Counted from the first letter of the stretch, positions 34,800-43,996 are shown. The stretch: 64,000 bases of DNA from Adhaeribacter pallidiroseus (GCF_003340495.1 NZ_QASA01000001.1:2046001-2110000), one strand, 5' to 3'. Program-made: numbers and translations. The notes: a model not told the origin generated them from the letters alone.

Positions 34800-35372
34800 T
34801 TATTTTGCATTGGGTTGTGGGTACTTCATCAGCAATAAATGAACTACATCATTCACCGGAAAACTGTTCTGCAATAAAAAATGTTGGGCCACGCCATCCA
34901 AAGAAGCCAGGAGTAATTTAGCTTCTAAACCTGGGAAAGCAATTTCTGCCTCTACTAAACAATTTTCCAGTATTTTCTGCAGCACGCTTTCTATTTCTTT
35001 TACTTCGTTTGTTACAACCAAGGCCGTAGTACCGGATAACCTTAGATCATAAAATAATATCCAGAAATGATTATTGTTCTTTACATTTTTAAAAAATTGG
35101 CGGATAAACCTATTTAAAGTAATTCCCTGGTCTGATTCTTTGCTGTTACGCCAATCGGCTTGAATGTCTCTTATGTTTTTTTGAAAAATAGCTCTTAAAA
35201 CTTCCTCCTTACTTTTAAAATAATTATAAAGTAAACCCAGAGAAATACCGGCTTTTTCGGCAATCATTCGGATGGTAGTTGGAGAATATCCGTTTTCGGC
35301 AAATAAATCTAAACCAACTTGTAAAATCAATTGCATACTGGCGTCCCGTTTCTGTACAAACTTAGTAGACAT
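34800..35372 (-). CDS. TetR/AcrR-family transcriptional regulator
   Basis: A 190-residue repressor. The N-terminal helix-turn-helix (residues ~12-58: ILQVGLDLFAENGYSPTTIRMIAEKAGIS, given in halves, then LLYNYFKSKEEVLRAIF) is a textbook TetR DNA-binding domain. The C-terminal ligand/dimer domain is unassigned. A perfect inverted repeat at 35391-35406, just upstream of the start, is the likely operator and suggests autoregulation. The downstream alpha/beta hydrolase is the probable target. The divergent MBL gene at 35512 could also be controlled. Confidence 0.9.
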   Translation of the reverse strand: MSTKFVQKRDASMQLILQVGLDLFAENGYSPTTIRMIAEKAGISLGLLYNYFKSKEEVLRAIFQKNIRDIQADWRNSKESDQGITLNRFIRQFFKNVKNNNHFWILFYDLRLSGTTALVVTNEVKEIESVLQKILENCLVEAEIAFPGLEAKLLLASLDGVAQHFLLQNSFPVNDVVHLLLMKYPQPNAK

Positions 35373-35390
35373 GTAGTTGTTATATTATGA

Positions 35391-35406
35391 ATGAACAATC
35401 GTTCAT
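35391..35406. promoter_or_regulatory. palindromic TetR operator candidate
   Basis: ATGAAC-AATC-GTTCAT: perfect 6-bp arms around a 4-bp centre, 19 bases upstream of the tetR start codon. It resembles the TGAACnnnnGTTCA type of operator seen with TetR/AcrR regulators. Confidence 0.65.
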
Positions 35407-35511
35407 AAATATATAAAAAATTTTTTGAAATTTAAAATTTTAGCAAATAGCTGTCATTGTTAATTTGCTTCCATAAAAATTATCTATAACCCCTATATAT
35501 TTTTTGGAAAC

Positions 35512-36318
35512 ATGATGCCTTGTATTTGTACTACTTGTGGCGTGCAATATGCCGCCCAAACGCAGAAACCGGAGTATTGTACCGTTTGCTGCGACGACCG
35601 CCAATATGTAAATTGGCAAGGCCAGACCTGGACCACTTTAGCCCAAATGCAGCAGTATTACCGCAACAACATACAAGAAGTAGAGCCGAATGTCTATCAG
35701 ATTCAAACTACGCCCCGGTTTGCTATCGGTCAAAAAGCGCATTTAATCCAAACGGCCGCGGGCAACGTTCTTTGGGATTGTGTTACTTTGCTAGACCAGG
35801 AAACCATCGAAAAAATAAATCAATTAGGCGGAATTGCCGCAATCGCCATTTCTCATCCGCATTATTTTGCCACCATGGTTAATTGGAGCCAGGCATTTGG
35901 TGGCGTACCCGTGTACCTGCATGCGCTAGATAAAGAATGGGTTATGCAGCCGGATTCTAGCCTGCATTTTTGGGAAGGCGCTAGGAAACCACTGCTAGAT
36001 TATAATTTACAACTAATTAAATGCGGCGGTCATTTTCCGGGAGCTAGTGTGTTGTATTGGCCCAATGGCGCAGATGGTAAAGGCGTTCTGTTTTCCGGCG
36101 ATACGATACAGGTGGCCATGGATCGCCAGTCGGTTTCGTTTATGTATTCGTACCCGAACCTGATTCCTTTAAATAAGCCAAGCATTTTAGGGATACAAGA
36201 GGCGGTGGCAAAGGTAAGTTTCGACCGGATTTACGGAGCTTTTGAAGCTCATATTCCAGAAAATGCCCGGCAAGCTTTAGATAAATCTATCACGCGTTAC
36301 TTACATATTTATGAATAA
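35512..36318 (+). CDS. MBL-fold hydrolase-like protein with N-terminal zinc finger and degenerate active site
   Basis: A 268-residue protein. Residues 4-28 hold two CxxC pairs (CTTC, CTVC), a zinc-ribbon-like head. The rest has metallo-beta-lactamase order: a strand with ISHPHYFATM near residue 123, GGHFPGAS near residue 180 and LFSGDTIQV near residue 200. The canonical HxHxDH motif is reduced to HPHYFA, so the Asp and third His are absent. Hydrolase chemistry may therefore differ or use fewer metals. The gene is divergent from tetR, sharing a 139-base upstream region that contains the operator candidate. It may thus be a second target. Confidence 0.75.
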   Translation: MMPCICTTCGVQYAAQTQKPEYCTVCCDDRQYVNWQGQTWTTLAQMQQYYRNNIQEVEPNVYQIQTTPRFAIGQKAHLIQTAAGNVLWDCVTLLDQETIEKINQLGGIAAIAISHPHYFATMVNWSQAFGGVPVYLHALDKEWVMQPDSSLHFWEGARKPLLDYNLQLIKCGGHFPGASVLYWPNGADGKGVLFSGDTIQVAMDRQSVSFMYSYPNLIPLNKPSILGIQEAVAKVSFDRIYGAFEAHIPENARQALDKSITRYLHIYE

Positions 36319-36320
36319 AA

Positions 36321-36351
36321 ATCCTTACTTTTCAGTACCAGAAGTAAGGAT
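36321..36351. terminator. hairpin terminator between MBL gene and TonB receptor gene
   Basis: A 10-bp stem, ATCCTTACTT / AAGTAAGGAT, with an 11-base loop. On the minus strand it is followed by TTTTTATT, so it mainly serves the TonB-receptor gene ending at 36399. It may also stop the convergent MBL gene. Confidence 0.75.
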
Positions 36352-36398
36352 ATCCTTAATTGTTTATACTTTTTTAAAAATTTTATCAGCTTCAAACA

Positions 36399-38858
36399 TT
36401 AAAATGGGATAATAATTTTCGCACTGAAGTTGCGGCCCATGTTGTAAATACCAGTTCGGTTGGTGGGCGATGCCTGGTAGTACTCGAAGTATTTGAGCCG
36501 GTTTAAGTGCGACTGATACGCTTTGTCGAATAAATTAGTTACTTGAAAGAATAGCTGGCAGAAAACACGCCCGGATTTTTGTTTTACCGAAGTACCCATT
36601 CCGGTATTTATTAAAGAATAACCGGGCGTAGGAGTTTCGGTATTATCTACCGCATAGATTTGATTTTGCCGGGCATAGGTATCAAGTTCCAAGCGAGCGT
36701 AAATACCCGTGTAAGGACCTACTGATTTCCGTAAAGTGCCGCGTACTTCGGACCGGAAGTGCAGCGGCAGAATAAAAGGCAAGTACTTCGCCGCGTTCCC
36801 GTATTGTTCTATCAATTCATCATTCTTGTTTAATCCTTTAACATAAGCCAAACTATTATTAAAATTTAGCCATTTTACCGATTCCGGATGTACATTTAAG
36901 GTAAATTCCCCTCCATAAAGCTGTGCCTTGGATTGTTGGTATTTGTAAGTCAGATTGCCCTGTTCATCTACTACCGGCTGCCCTTGCGAGTCGCTTAACC
37001 GGGCCTGAAAGATATAATTACTGATGCGGTTATCAAACAGTTCCACACTAATATCCAAATTTTTCAGGTAAGCTAAAAAGCTGATATCTTTCTGAAAATT
37101 AAACTCCGGCACAAAATCGCGGTTGCCTTGGTACCGGATATGCGCCCCCGGATCTAAGCCGTTCGAACCTACTTCGTTAATGTTGGGCGAACGATAGCCC
37201 CGCGCCAGGTTGGCCTTAAATAACAGCCTTTCGGATAAATTATATGTAGCGCCTACACTGCCGGAAATGCCGTGGTATTGGTGCGTAAATTCCGGAAATT
37301 GCAAAGAGGCATCCGGAAAAGTAGCCGGTACTCTTTGTCCCAAACCAGCTGCATCAATGCCGGTATAAAAGTTGTTCCAGGTTAAATGGCGGGTATCGTA
37401 GCGGATACCTCCGGAAACATCAAATTTGCCGATACTTTTTTTAGTAAACACAAAAGCGCCAATATCAAATAAATTGTAATCCGGAATGGGGAAATCGGTA
37501 GCATCTTTACTTTTATTTATTTGATACATGCCATTTACGCCCACTGCAGTTTCCAGCGTATGCCAGGTAGGCAGGTTATAGCGCAAATCGTAGTTTATGG
37601 TGTTCAAAACCAGAAATAAAGCGGCTTTGTCCGGCAGCGTTGGAAAAAGGAACTCGCGCCGCCGGCTTTGCTGAAACCCTAGAGAGGCATTGATATTGCC
37701 TTGCCCGATAATTAACTGATTGTGGGTATAAACCCGGTAATGCTGAATAGCCTGGTGTAAAGTTCCGATTGCGTACGTTTTTAAATCGTTTTCCGGCACT
37801 AAAGGACGTTTTTTTACGTCATCCTGAATTCCTTCCAGCACCGGCTTGGTAAATTTACGGCTCAGCGAATCGCGGCTGCCATCGGGTATTTCCTGCAGAT
37901 TATCGTAGAGCGTAGCGGAAAGTTGCGAAAAGCCCCAGCTCTTATCTAACCGGATGGTGCCACTTACGTTATATTCGCGGTAGCCGCTGCCGTACACGAA
38001 ACCATCTACGCTATTCCGGTAATTATGCGCTCTTTTCTGGGTGCCGCGTAAGTAATACGTCCACCCGCTTTTATTATAGGATATGCCTAGGGAATTGCCA
38101 ATTAAACCGTTGTTGCTGTGCCAATCGGTTAAAAAATCACCTTTTAATTTACCATCTACGCCTTTGGGTACTGCCGGAATCATATTGATAACGCCCGCTA
38201 AAGCATCTGATCCGTAGGTGAGACTAGCCGGGCCTTTTACTACCTCGGCTCTTTCGATGCCGTATTGATCTACTTCGGTGCCGTGTTCATCGCCCCATTG
38301 TTGCCCTTCTTGCCGGATGCCGTCGTACATGTTTAATACCCGGTTGTAGCCCAAACCCCGGATAAAAGGTTTTGATATATTCGGCCCAGTAGTGGTGGCG
38401 CTGACGCCGGGTACGCCTTTTACGATTGCATCTATTATATTGGAATTAACATTAATGTTGATTTCTTTTTTGGAAATTGTAGCAATCGGAATCGGACTCT
38501 TTTTAACTTCGGTAGCCCGGGTAACGCCGGTTACCACTACTTCTTCCAGCCGAGAGGATATTTCCTGCAAGGTAAAATCCAGTACCACCGTAGCACCGGC
38601 GCTTACAGTAGCCGAAGTTTTTTCGGATTGGTAGCCTACACTCGAAGCACCTACTTCCACGGTACCCGGTGGTACATTTTTAATTTCGTAATAGCCTTTA
38701 TCGTTGGAAGTCGCGCCCAGGCGGGTACCCACAATTCCAACGGAGGCGTAAATCAGCGGCTCTCCGTTGGCCATAATGCGCCCCTTCACCAAGCCATTCT
38801 GTGCGAAAAGGCTGTTTATGGAAAATAGAAAAAATGACAGGGTAAAAAGTAACTTCAT
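36399..38858 (-). CDS. TonB-dependent receptor with CarboxypepD_reg-like domain
   Basis: An 819-residue outer-membrane receptor: signal peptide ending LFAQ (residue ~20), an Ig-like domain (VKGRIMANGEPLIYASVGIVG, abbreviated VKGRIMANGEPLIYAS) to about residue 110, then the plug with GVPGVSATTTGPNISKPFIRG, and ERAEVVKGPASLTYGSDALAGVINM near residue 210 (quoted only as KGPASLTYGSDALAG). A 22-strand-type barrel ends in a C-terminal Phe. The MYDGIRQEGQQWGDEHG stretch in the plug resembles receptors in metal-uptake groups such as ZnuD, but substrate assignment is speculative. No SusD gene is adjacent. Confidence 0.87.
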   Translation of the reverse strand: MKLLFTLSFFLFSINSLFAQNGLVKGRIMANGEPLIYASVGIVGTRLGATSNDKGYYEIKNVPPGTVEVGASSVGYQSEKTSATVSAGATVVLDFTLQEISSRLEEVVVTGVTRATEVKKSPIPIATISKKEININVNSNIIDAIVKGVPGVSATTTGPNISKPFIRGLGYNRVLNMYDGIRQEGQQWGDEHGTEVDQYGIERAEVVKGPASLTYGSDALAGVINMIPAVPKGVDGKLKGDFLTDWHSNNGLIGNSLGISYNKSGWTYYLRGTQKRAHNYRNSVDGFVYGSGYREYNVSGTIRLDKSWGFSQLSATLYDNLQEIPDGSRDSLSRKFTKPVLEGIQDDVKKRPLVPENDLKTYAIGTLHQAIQHYRVYTHNQLIIGQGNINASLGFQQSRRREFLFPTLPDKAALFLVLNTINYDLRYNLPTWHTLETAVGVNGMYQINKSKDATDFPIPDYNLFDIGAFVFTKKSIGKFDVSGGIRYDTRHLTWNNFYTGIDAAGLGQRVPATFPDASLQFPEFTHQYHGISGSVGATYNLSERLLFKANLARGYRSPNINEVGSNGLDPGAHIRYQGNRDFVPEFNFQKDISFLAYLKNLDISVELFDNRISNYIFQARLSDSQGQPVVDEQGNLTYKYQQSKAQLYGGEFTLNVHPESVKWLNFNNSLAYVKGLNKNDELIEQYGNAAKYLPFILPLHFRSEVRGTLRKSVGPYTGIYARLELDTYARQNQIYAVDNTETPTPGYSLINTGMGTSVKQKSGRVFCQLFFQVTNLFDKAYQSHLNRLKYFEYYQASPTNRTGIYNMGRNFSAKIIIPF

Positions 38859-39470
38859 AAGAGAAAGCGGATATTAAGCTGGTAACGTAAACGATAAATA
38901 CAGTCGAATTTAAACATCTTCAATTTAATTAAAGGTTACATGGTACAAACAAGATAAAAAATTGTAAAATTTTAAAATTAATCAAATACAAAGCTTTATT
39001 AGCAGTAAATAGCGTTTCAGCAGAACCTTCCAATACCTAAATTTAAAAATTTAATTGCTTCTTGCTGGTATTGCCTTTATTCTAAGGTGGTAATCAAACA
39101 ACCCAACATTCTACTACACATCATACATCCATAAACTCCGCTAAAAATACCTCTATTAAGATTTTTAGTCTTAACCGGTTGCCTTCCGGAATTTTGAAAT
39201 TTAAAAATTTCTGGCAGTCGCTTATCTATTTCGGCTAAAAAACCGGCTTATACCAGGTATTCGTTTTAAGAGGGATACCGCATGTTGCTGCATTGAAATT
39301 GCATGGTACGCAGTACTACTTAATTTACTAAATCCTGGTTTTCGCGCAGGTTTGGGGGTTAGTAGACGCCTACCTTTGTATCATTCCAATGAGTAAAAAA
39401 TAAATACTTATTTTAACTATAACCTAAACCCCACTATTAATCCATCCACTCTTTAACAACTTTCTATTTT
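38859..39470. other. 612-base intergenic region between divergent genes
   Basis: No convincing reading frame. It contains two copies of AAATTTAAAAATTT (39039-39053 and 39197-39210) and the promoter candidate at 39351-39378. The gap is unusually long for this window and could hold regulatory sites for the TonB receptor that I cannot identify. Confidence 0.5.
39351..39378 (+). promoter_or_regulatory. promoter candidate for the repeat lipoprotein gene
   Basis: TTTG (39351-39354), 16 bases, then TACCTTTG (39371-39378), an exact -7 match. The predicted leader is about 90 bases long. Confidence 0.55.
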
Positions 39471-40325
39471 ATGAAAAAGCCAAAACTTACCCTGGTTTTC
39501 CTGGGACTTACTTTTATGAGCTTGTTTTCTGCGTGCGAAGATTCAAAAAAGAACGATCCGCAGCCCAATCCTAATAATAACGGAAATCAAGGTAATTCTT
39601 GCCAAATCGCGGGTATTTCAGAGACTACCGGTGCGGATAATGAACAATCGGAGTTTGTTTACAATGCCCAGGGTAAACTAACCCGGGTAAATACCAAAGA
39701 AAATAACACTTTAACCGAGTACATTACTTTTGATTACAACAACGCGGGCAAGGTAACGAAAATGTCGTCTTTTAATGCCAGTAATGTGTTGCAGGATTAT
39801 TTCACGGTGGAACTAAACGCGGCTGGGAATCCTGCCAAAATGAACTTCTTTTCAAAAGACGATGATTCGAACCAAATGAAAAATATAACGCGGTACGAAT
39901 ATGAATACAACGCTCAGAATAAAACCAGCAAGGTTAACATGTTTCTGGACGTAGAAGAAAACGGAACCTTAAGTTTAGCCGGTTACATGACTTTTACTTA
40001 CGATAGTAAAGGAAATCCGAATCACAAAGAATACGCGATTGTAATGGGAGCAGGCCAAGCGCCCACGCCGGCTTTTGCTTACGATTACACCTACGATGCC
40101 AAGTTAAATCCCGTGAATAGCTCCCCCATTATCAACATCGAGCCACTGGCAGTAAATAATGTTACCAAGATAGTGGCTACTAACAAAATGACTAATGCCG
40201 TAGATAAAATTCAATCGCAGGATATGACTTACGAGTACAACAGCAACGGCCTCCCCACCAAAGTAACTACCAAAACGCAATCCGGCGTCACTACGTCGCA
40301 AGTGTACAGCTACAACTGTAAATAA
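39471..40325 (+). CDS. lipoprotein with YD/RHS-like beta-hairpin repeats
   Basis: A 284-residue envelope lipoprotein (lipobox SLFSAC, Cys at residue 22) with an Asn-rich linker. About seven imperfect repeats of the form [YF]xYNxxGxxxKV follow: FVYNAQGKLTRV, FDYNNAGKVTKM, ELNAAGNPAKM, YEYNAQNKTSKV, FTYDSKGNPNHK, YTYDAKLNP, YEYNSNGLPTKV. These resemble YD/RHS or DUF4595-type repeats that fold as beta-hairpins. Two cysteines (NSCQIAG near the N-terminus and the final YNCK) bracket the repeat region and could form a disulfide. Function unknown. A strong terminator follows. Confidence 0.75.
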   Translation: MKKPKLTLVFLGLTFMSLFSACEDSKKNDPQPNPNNNGNQGNSCQIAGISETTGADNEQSEFVYNAQGKLTRVNTKENNTLTEYITFDYNNAGKVTKMSSFNASNVLQDYFTVELNAAGNPAKMNFFSKDDDSNQMKNITRYEYEYNAQNKTSKVNMFLDVEENGTLSLAGYMTFTYDSKGNPNHKEYAIVMGAGQAPTPAFAYDYTYDAKLNPVNSSPIINIEPLAVNNVTKIVATNKMTNAVDKIQSQDMTYEYNSNGLPTKVTTKTQSGVTTSQVYSYNCK

Positions 40326-40344
40326 TACTTGGTTTGTTTGGTCC

Positions 40345-40382
40345 AAGTGGTCGCTTGTTTTTGACAAGTGCCCACTTTTTTG
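40345..40382 (+). terminator. intrinsic terminator after the repeat lipoprotein gene
   Basis: Two-tier stem: AAGTGG with CCACTT, and within it CTTGT with ACAAG, around a TTTTG loop, followed by a T-run to 40382. Confidence 0.85.
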
Positions 40383-40480
40383 TTTTAAAATAAAGACGGG
40401 AACCGGCTCCAAAGTACACCGGGAAAAGAAGTTAATCGACTTTATACGCTATGGAAGATCTTTAATATAATATTAGGTTT

Positions 40481-40507
40481 TGAACAATGAACAACTAATA
40501 ACTACTT
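40481..40507. repeat. degenerate 7-bp tandem repeat (AAC orientation)
   Basis: Heptads GAACAAT, GAACAAC, TAATAAC, TACTTGA lie 12 bases from the stop codon of the MFS transporter gene. Confidence 0.6.
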
Positions 40508-40518
40508 GATGGAATTAC

Positions 40519-41811
40519 TTAGTTTTTTCGCGTGAGCGAATCCGGATTACCTACTTCCGGTAGAACCAAGCTGGGGTCCAGAGCATCTTCTTCGTGGTAG
40601 TCGAGTTCTTTGTGAAAGGTTTCTTCGAGCCGGGATAAAGCCCATAATGCTATGGCCACAATGAAGCCGCCCACCATGGCAGCCCCCAAAGTAAGGCCAA
40701 AATGAGCTTTGGCGAACACAAACAAGGCCGAAATGGGAATAACCGAAGCCCGCACAAAGTTAGGCACCGTAGTAGCCACAGTGGCCCGCAGGTTAGTACC
40801 AAACAACTCGGCCGCAATGGTGATGAACAAAGTCCAGTAACCGTTAAAAAAGCCCAAGGCGGCGCAAAAAAAGTAAAAAGTAGGGAGGCTGGTGGTGTTC
40901 ACCAGTAAATACACCAACATAAAGGTGTACGAACCTAGCAGAAAAATGAGCATGCCTTTTTTCCGGCTTTTAAACCGCTGACTCAGGTACCCCGAAACAA
41001 GGTCGCCGGCTACTTGCCCGGCAAAAGCCAGCATCACGGCTTTACCGGCTTCAATGGGCTCCGTTACGCCCAGGGCTGCCCCAAATTCCGGGGAGAAGAA
41101 GATGAGCACCCCGGATACAAACCAGATGGGGGTACCAATTAAAATAGAATAAAGGTATTTACTAAAGCGGGCGCCGCTCGAGAAAAGCATGAAGAAATTG
41201 CCGCGCTGTACGTTCTTGTGTTTTAAATGCAGAAATACACCCGATTCAAAAACCCGCACGCGCATCAACAGCAAGATTAAACCTAAGGCACCGCCTACAA
41301 AATAAGAAATGCGCCAATCAAAAGCTGAAGCTACAAAATAAGCCAGTATTGCCCCGAAAACGCCCGTAGTAGCCACTAAGGTAGTACCCCAGCCCCGGAT
41401 TTCTTTCGGTAATATTTCCGCCACTAAGGTAATACCTGCCCCTAGTTCCCCAGCCAAACCAATGCCGGCGATAAAACGCAATGGTAAATATTGGTCGTAG
41501 GAAGTAACAAAACCATTGGCAATATTGGCCAGCGAATACAACAAGATAGAACCAAAAAGTACCGACAAACGGCCTTTCTTATCACCCAAAATTCCCCACA
41601 AGATACCGCCAATGAGCATACCGGCCATTTGCATATCCAGGATCAGTAAACCTTTGGAAAACAATTCATCCGACGATAAACCTAAGGCTTTTAAGCTGGG
41701 TACCCGCACAATGTTAAACAAAAACAAATCGTACATATCTACCAGATAGCCTAAGGCAGCTACAATTACGGGTACCTTTAAAAGTTGCTTAAAAGGAGGA
41801 TTGTCGGTCAT
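40519..41811 (-). CDS. MFS transporter, metabolite:H+ symporter type
   Basis: A 430-residue inner-membrane protein with about 12 hydrophobic segments. It has the sugar/metabolite-symporter loop GDKKGRLSVLFGS between helices 2 and 3 and GLAGELGAGITLVAEILPKEIRGWG in helices 4-5 (only GELGAGITLV and PKEIRGWG quoted as key parts). The N-terminal YLVDMYDLFLF is like organic-acid and aromatic-acid symporters. It is the downstream end of a minus-strand catabolic cluster reaching to 49702. It may import the sugar acid or glycoside fragment that the cluster degrades. The substrate is inferred only from context. Confidence 0.82.
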   Translation of the reverse strand: MTDNPPFKQLLKVPVIVAALGYLVDMYDLFLFNIVRVPSLKALGLSSDELFSKGLLILDMQMAGMLIGGILWGILGDKKGRLSVLFGSILLYSLANIANGFVTSYDQYLPLRFIAGIGLAGELGAGITLVAEILPKEIRGWGTTLVATTGVFGAILAYFVASAFDWRISYFVGGALGLILLLMRVRVFESGVFLHLKHKNVQRGNFFMLFSSGARFSKYLYSILIGTPIWFVSGVLIFFSPEFGAALGVTEPIEAGKAVMLAFAGQVAGDLVSGYLSQRFKSRKKGMLIFLLGSYTFMLVYLLVNTTSLPTFYFFCAALGFFNGYWTLFITIAAELFGTNLRATVATTVPNFVRASVIPISALFVFAKAHFGLTLGAAMVGGFIVAIALWALSRLEETFHKELDYHEEDALDPSLVLPEVGNPDSLTRKN

Positions 41812-41877
41812 ACAGAAATGCTTAATACAGAATAACTAAATGGAACTTAGGTGAAAATTTAAAAAAAGAAAGGTGTT

Positions 41878-42648
41878 TTACAATCGAGGCAACGTTAAAC
41901 CGCCATCTACCATTATTACCTGACCGGTAGAATAAGGAAAATAGCCCGTGGCTAAAGCTGCCACTGCTTTGCCTACATCTAGGGCTTCGCCCCATCGTTC
42001 TTGCACCGTTAAACCTTCGGCGATTAATTTATCGTATTTTTCGGTAACGCCGGCTGTCATGTCGGTTTTTATAATTCCAGGCCGTACTTCGTACACGGGT
42101 ATGTTGTATTCGCCTAAGCGCGCGGCAAACAGCTGGGTAGCCATGCTTATGCCTGCTTTAGCCACGCAGTATTCGCCGCGGTTAACCGAGGCCACCGTGG
42201 CCGAAATAGAAGATACGTTTACGATGCAACCGGAAAAGTTAGGCTTTTCGTTTTTTTGTTCTACCATCCAGTTGGCTACGGCTTGGGTGAGAAAGTAAGG
42301 CCCCTGTAGATTAGTGGTGAGCACGTGGGTAAAACTTTCTTCGGTGGCTTCCAGAATGTCCCGCCGCTCTTTGGGCGCAATGCCGGCATTATTGACGAGC
42401 ACGTGTAAAGCGCTATAATACGATTTAATTTCCTGAATCATTCGGGCTCTATCGGCACCGGAAGCAACATCGCCCGGCACGTAAATAACATCGCCGCCGT
42501 GCCGCATCAACCCGGTTATCACATCCGTAACAGCATCAAGCGGGCGGACTCCATTGACAGCCAGATCAAACCCAGCCTGAGCTAACTGGGTGGCAATGCC
42601 TAAACCAATTCCGCGGGTACCTCCGGTGATAAGGGCTACTTTTCTCAT
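41878..42648 (-). CDS. SDR-family oxidoreductase, annotated-type 3-ketoacyl-ACP reductase
   Basis: A 256-residue NAD(P)-dependent short-chain dehydrogenase: GGTRGIG cofactor loop (residues ~8-14), NNAGIAP near residue 88, a catalytic serine in VNVSSISA and YCVAKAG active-site Tyr/Lys near residue 165. It ends in GQVIMVDGGLTL. Homologues in sugar clusters act on sugar or sugar-acid hydroxyls and not on fatty acids. The position between an MFS transporter and a Gfo/Idh/MocA gene favours a sugar substrate. It starts 66 bases upstream of the transporter gene. Confidence 0.85.
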   Translation of the reverse strand: MRKVALITGGTRGIGLGIATQLAQAGFDLAVNGVRPLDAVTDVITGLMRHGGDVIYVPGDVASGADRARMIQEIKSYYSALHVLVNNAGIAPKERRDILEATEESFTHVLTTNLQGPYFLTQAVANWMVEQKNEKPNFSGCIVNVSSISATVASVNRGEYCVAKAGISMATQLFAARLGEYNIPVYEVRPGIIKTDMTAGVTEKYDKLIAEGLTVQERWGEALDVGKAVAALATGYFPYSTGQVIMVDGGLTLPRL

Positions 42649-42797
42649 AAAAATTTAAAAATCCAGATCATCATTATTATTTTAAATCAGTTATTCCAAA
42701 AAATTTAAAATCTGTTTAACTTGAAACAAGAGAAATCCCCTTTTTAGATTTTCAGCTTTGGTCAGCCTTATTTCTAAATTAAGTTTAACTACTACGG

Positions 42798-42831
42798 GCT
42801 ATCAACCATAAACTATCCACTATCGACCAAA
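42798..42831. repeat. degenerate 7-bp tandem repeat next to the Gfo/Idh/MocA stop codon
   Basis: Heptads GCTATCA, ACCATAA, ACTATCC, ACTATCG, ACCAAAC run up to the stop codon at 42832. Confidence 0.55.
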
Positions 42832-43983
42832 CTACAACTCCGGTACCTCTACCCAACACCGTTTGGCCCAGCTTTCTAAACCTTTTTCCGCGAGTTGCAC
42901 GCCTTTGGCGCCTTCGCGTAAATTCCAGGGGAAAGGTGTGTCTTTTACTACGTGTTTTAAAAATAATTCCCACTGCACCTTAAAGGCATTTTCAAAAATT
43001 TCCTGCTCGGGTACTTTGGCCCAACCTTCCATGAACTGGATCGGCTGCGGAATATCCGGATTCCAGACCGGTTTGGGCGTGTTGCCGTAGTGCTGCGTGT
43101 AACATTCGCGCAAACCGGCCACGGCCGAGCCTTTAGTACCATCTACTTGTAAGGTCAGTAAATCATCGCGCCGCACCCGTACCGTCCAGGACGAATTAAA
43201 ATGCGCGATAATCCCATTATCGAGTTCAAAGGTGGCGTAAGCGGCATCGTCGGCGGTACAACGGTAGGGTTGGCCGTTTTCATCGATTCGTTCTTTAATG
43301 TGCGTAGCGCCTAAACACGAAACGGCTTTTACTTTTCCGAAGATATGATCCAGTACGTAGCGCCAGTGGCAGAGCATATCCACGATAATGCCGCCGTCGT
43401 CTTCTTTGCGGTAGTTCCAGGAAGGGCGTTGGGCCGGTACCGTGTGGCCTTCAAAAACCCAGTATCCAAATTCGCCGCGCACCGATAAAATTTCGCCAAA
43501 GAAATCGTTCTGAATCAATCGTTTTAATTTTAACAAACCGGGCAGCCATAGTTTGTCCTGTACCACGCCGTTTTTTATATTGTTCTTCTGGCAAAGTTCG
43601 TATAACTCGAGCGCTACTTCGGTACTAACGGCGGTGGGCTTTTCGCAGTAAACGTGTTTGCCGGCTTTTACCGCCTGGCGCACGCCACTGGCCCGGCGGC
43701 CGGTGGTTTGGGCATCGAAGTAAATCTGGTACCGCGGGTCTTGCATTACGCTATCTAAATCAGTGGTAAATTTAGGTACGCCCGATTGTTCTGCCAGCTT
43801 TTGCAGTTTCACGGCATCGCGCCCCACTAAAATCGGATCCGGCATGATAAATTCGGAGGGACTTACTTTTACGCCGCCTTGCTTTATGATTTCAACAATG
43901 GAGCGCATTAGATGCTGGTTGGTGCCCATGCGGCCGGTAACACCGTTCATGATAATACCTACTTGGTGGATAGTGGGAGTCAT
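42832..43983 (-). CDS. Gfo/Idh/MocA-family oxidoreductase
   Basis: A 383-residue NAD(P)-dependent sugar oxidoreductase: a Rossmann N-terminus with NGVTGRMGTNQHL (GxTGxMG, slightly unusual for the family), the CEKP motif (VYCEKPTAVS, near residue 118) and the metal-free active-site stretch DMLCHWRYVLDHIF with catalytic His near residue 206. It also has GxxGSA near residue 290. Such enzymes oxidise or reduce hydroxyls of sugars, inositols and 3-keto-sugars. It lies between the SDR and the secreted hydrolase in the catabolic cluster. The substrate is unknown. Confidence 0.87.
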   Translation of the reverse strand: MTPTIHQVGIIMNGVTGRMGTNQHLMRSIVEIIKQGGVKVSPSEFIMPDPILVGRDAVKLQKLAEQSGVPKFTTDLDSVMQDPRYQIYFDAQTTGRRASGVRQAVKAGKHVYCEKPTAVSTEVALELYELCQKNNIKNGVVQDKLWLPGLLKLKRLIQNDFFGEILSVRGEFGYWVFEGHTVPAQRPSWNYRKEDDGGIIVDMLCHWRYVLDHIFGKVKAVSCLGATHIKERIDENGQPYRCTADDAAYATFELDNGIIAHFNSSWTVRVRRDDLLTLQVDGTKGSAVAGLRECYTQHYGNTPKPVWNPDIPQPIQFMEGWAKVPEQEIFENAFKVQWELFLKHVVKDTPFPWNLREGAKGVQLAEKGLESWAKRCWVEVPEL

Positions 43984-43996
43984 TTTTAGAATTATG

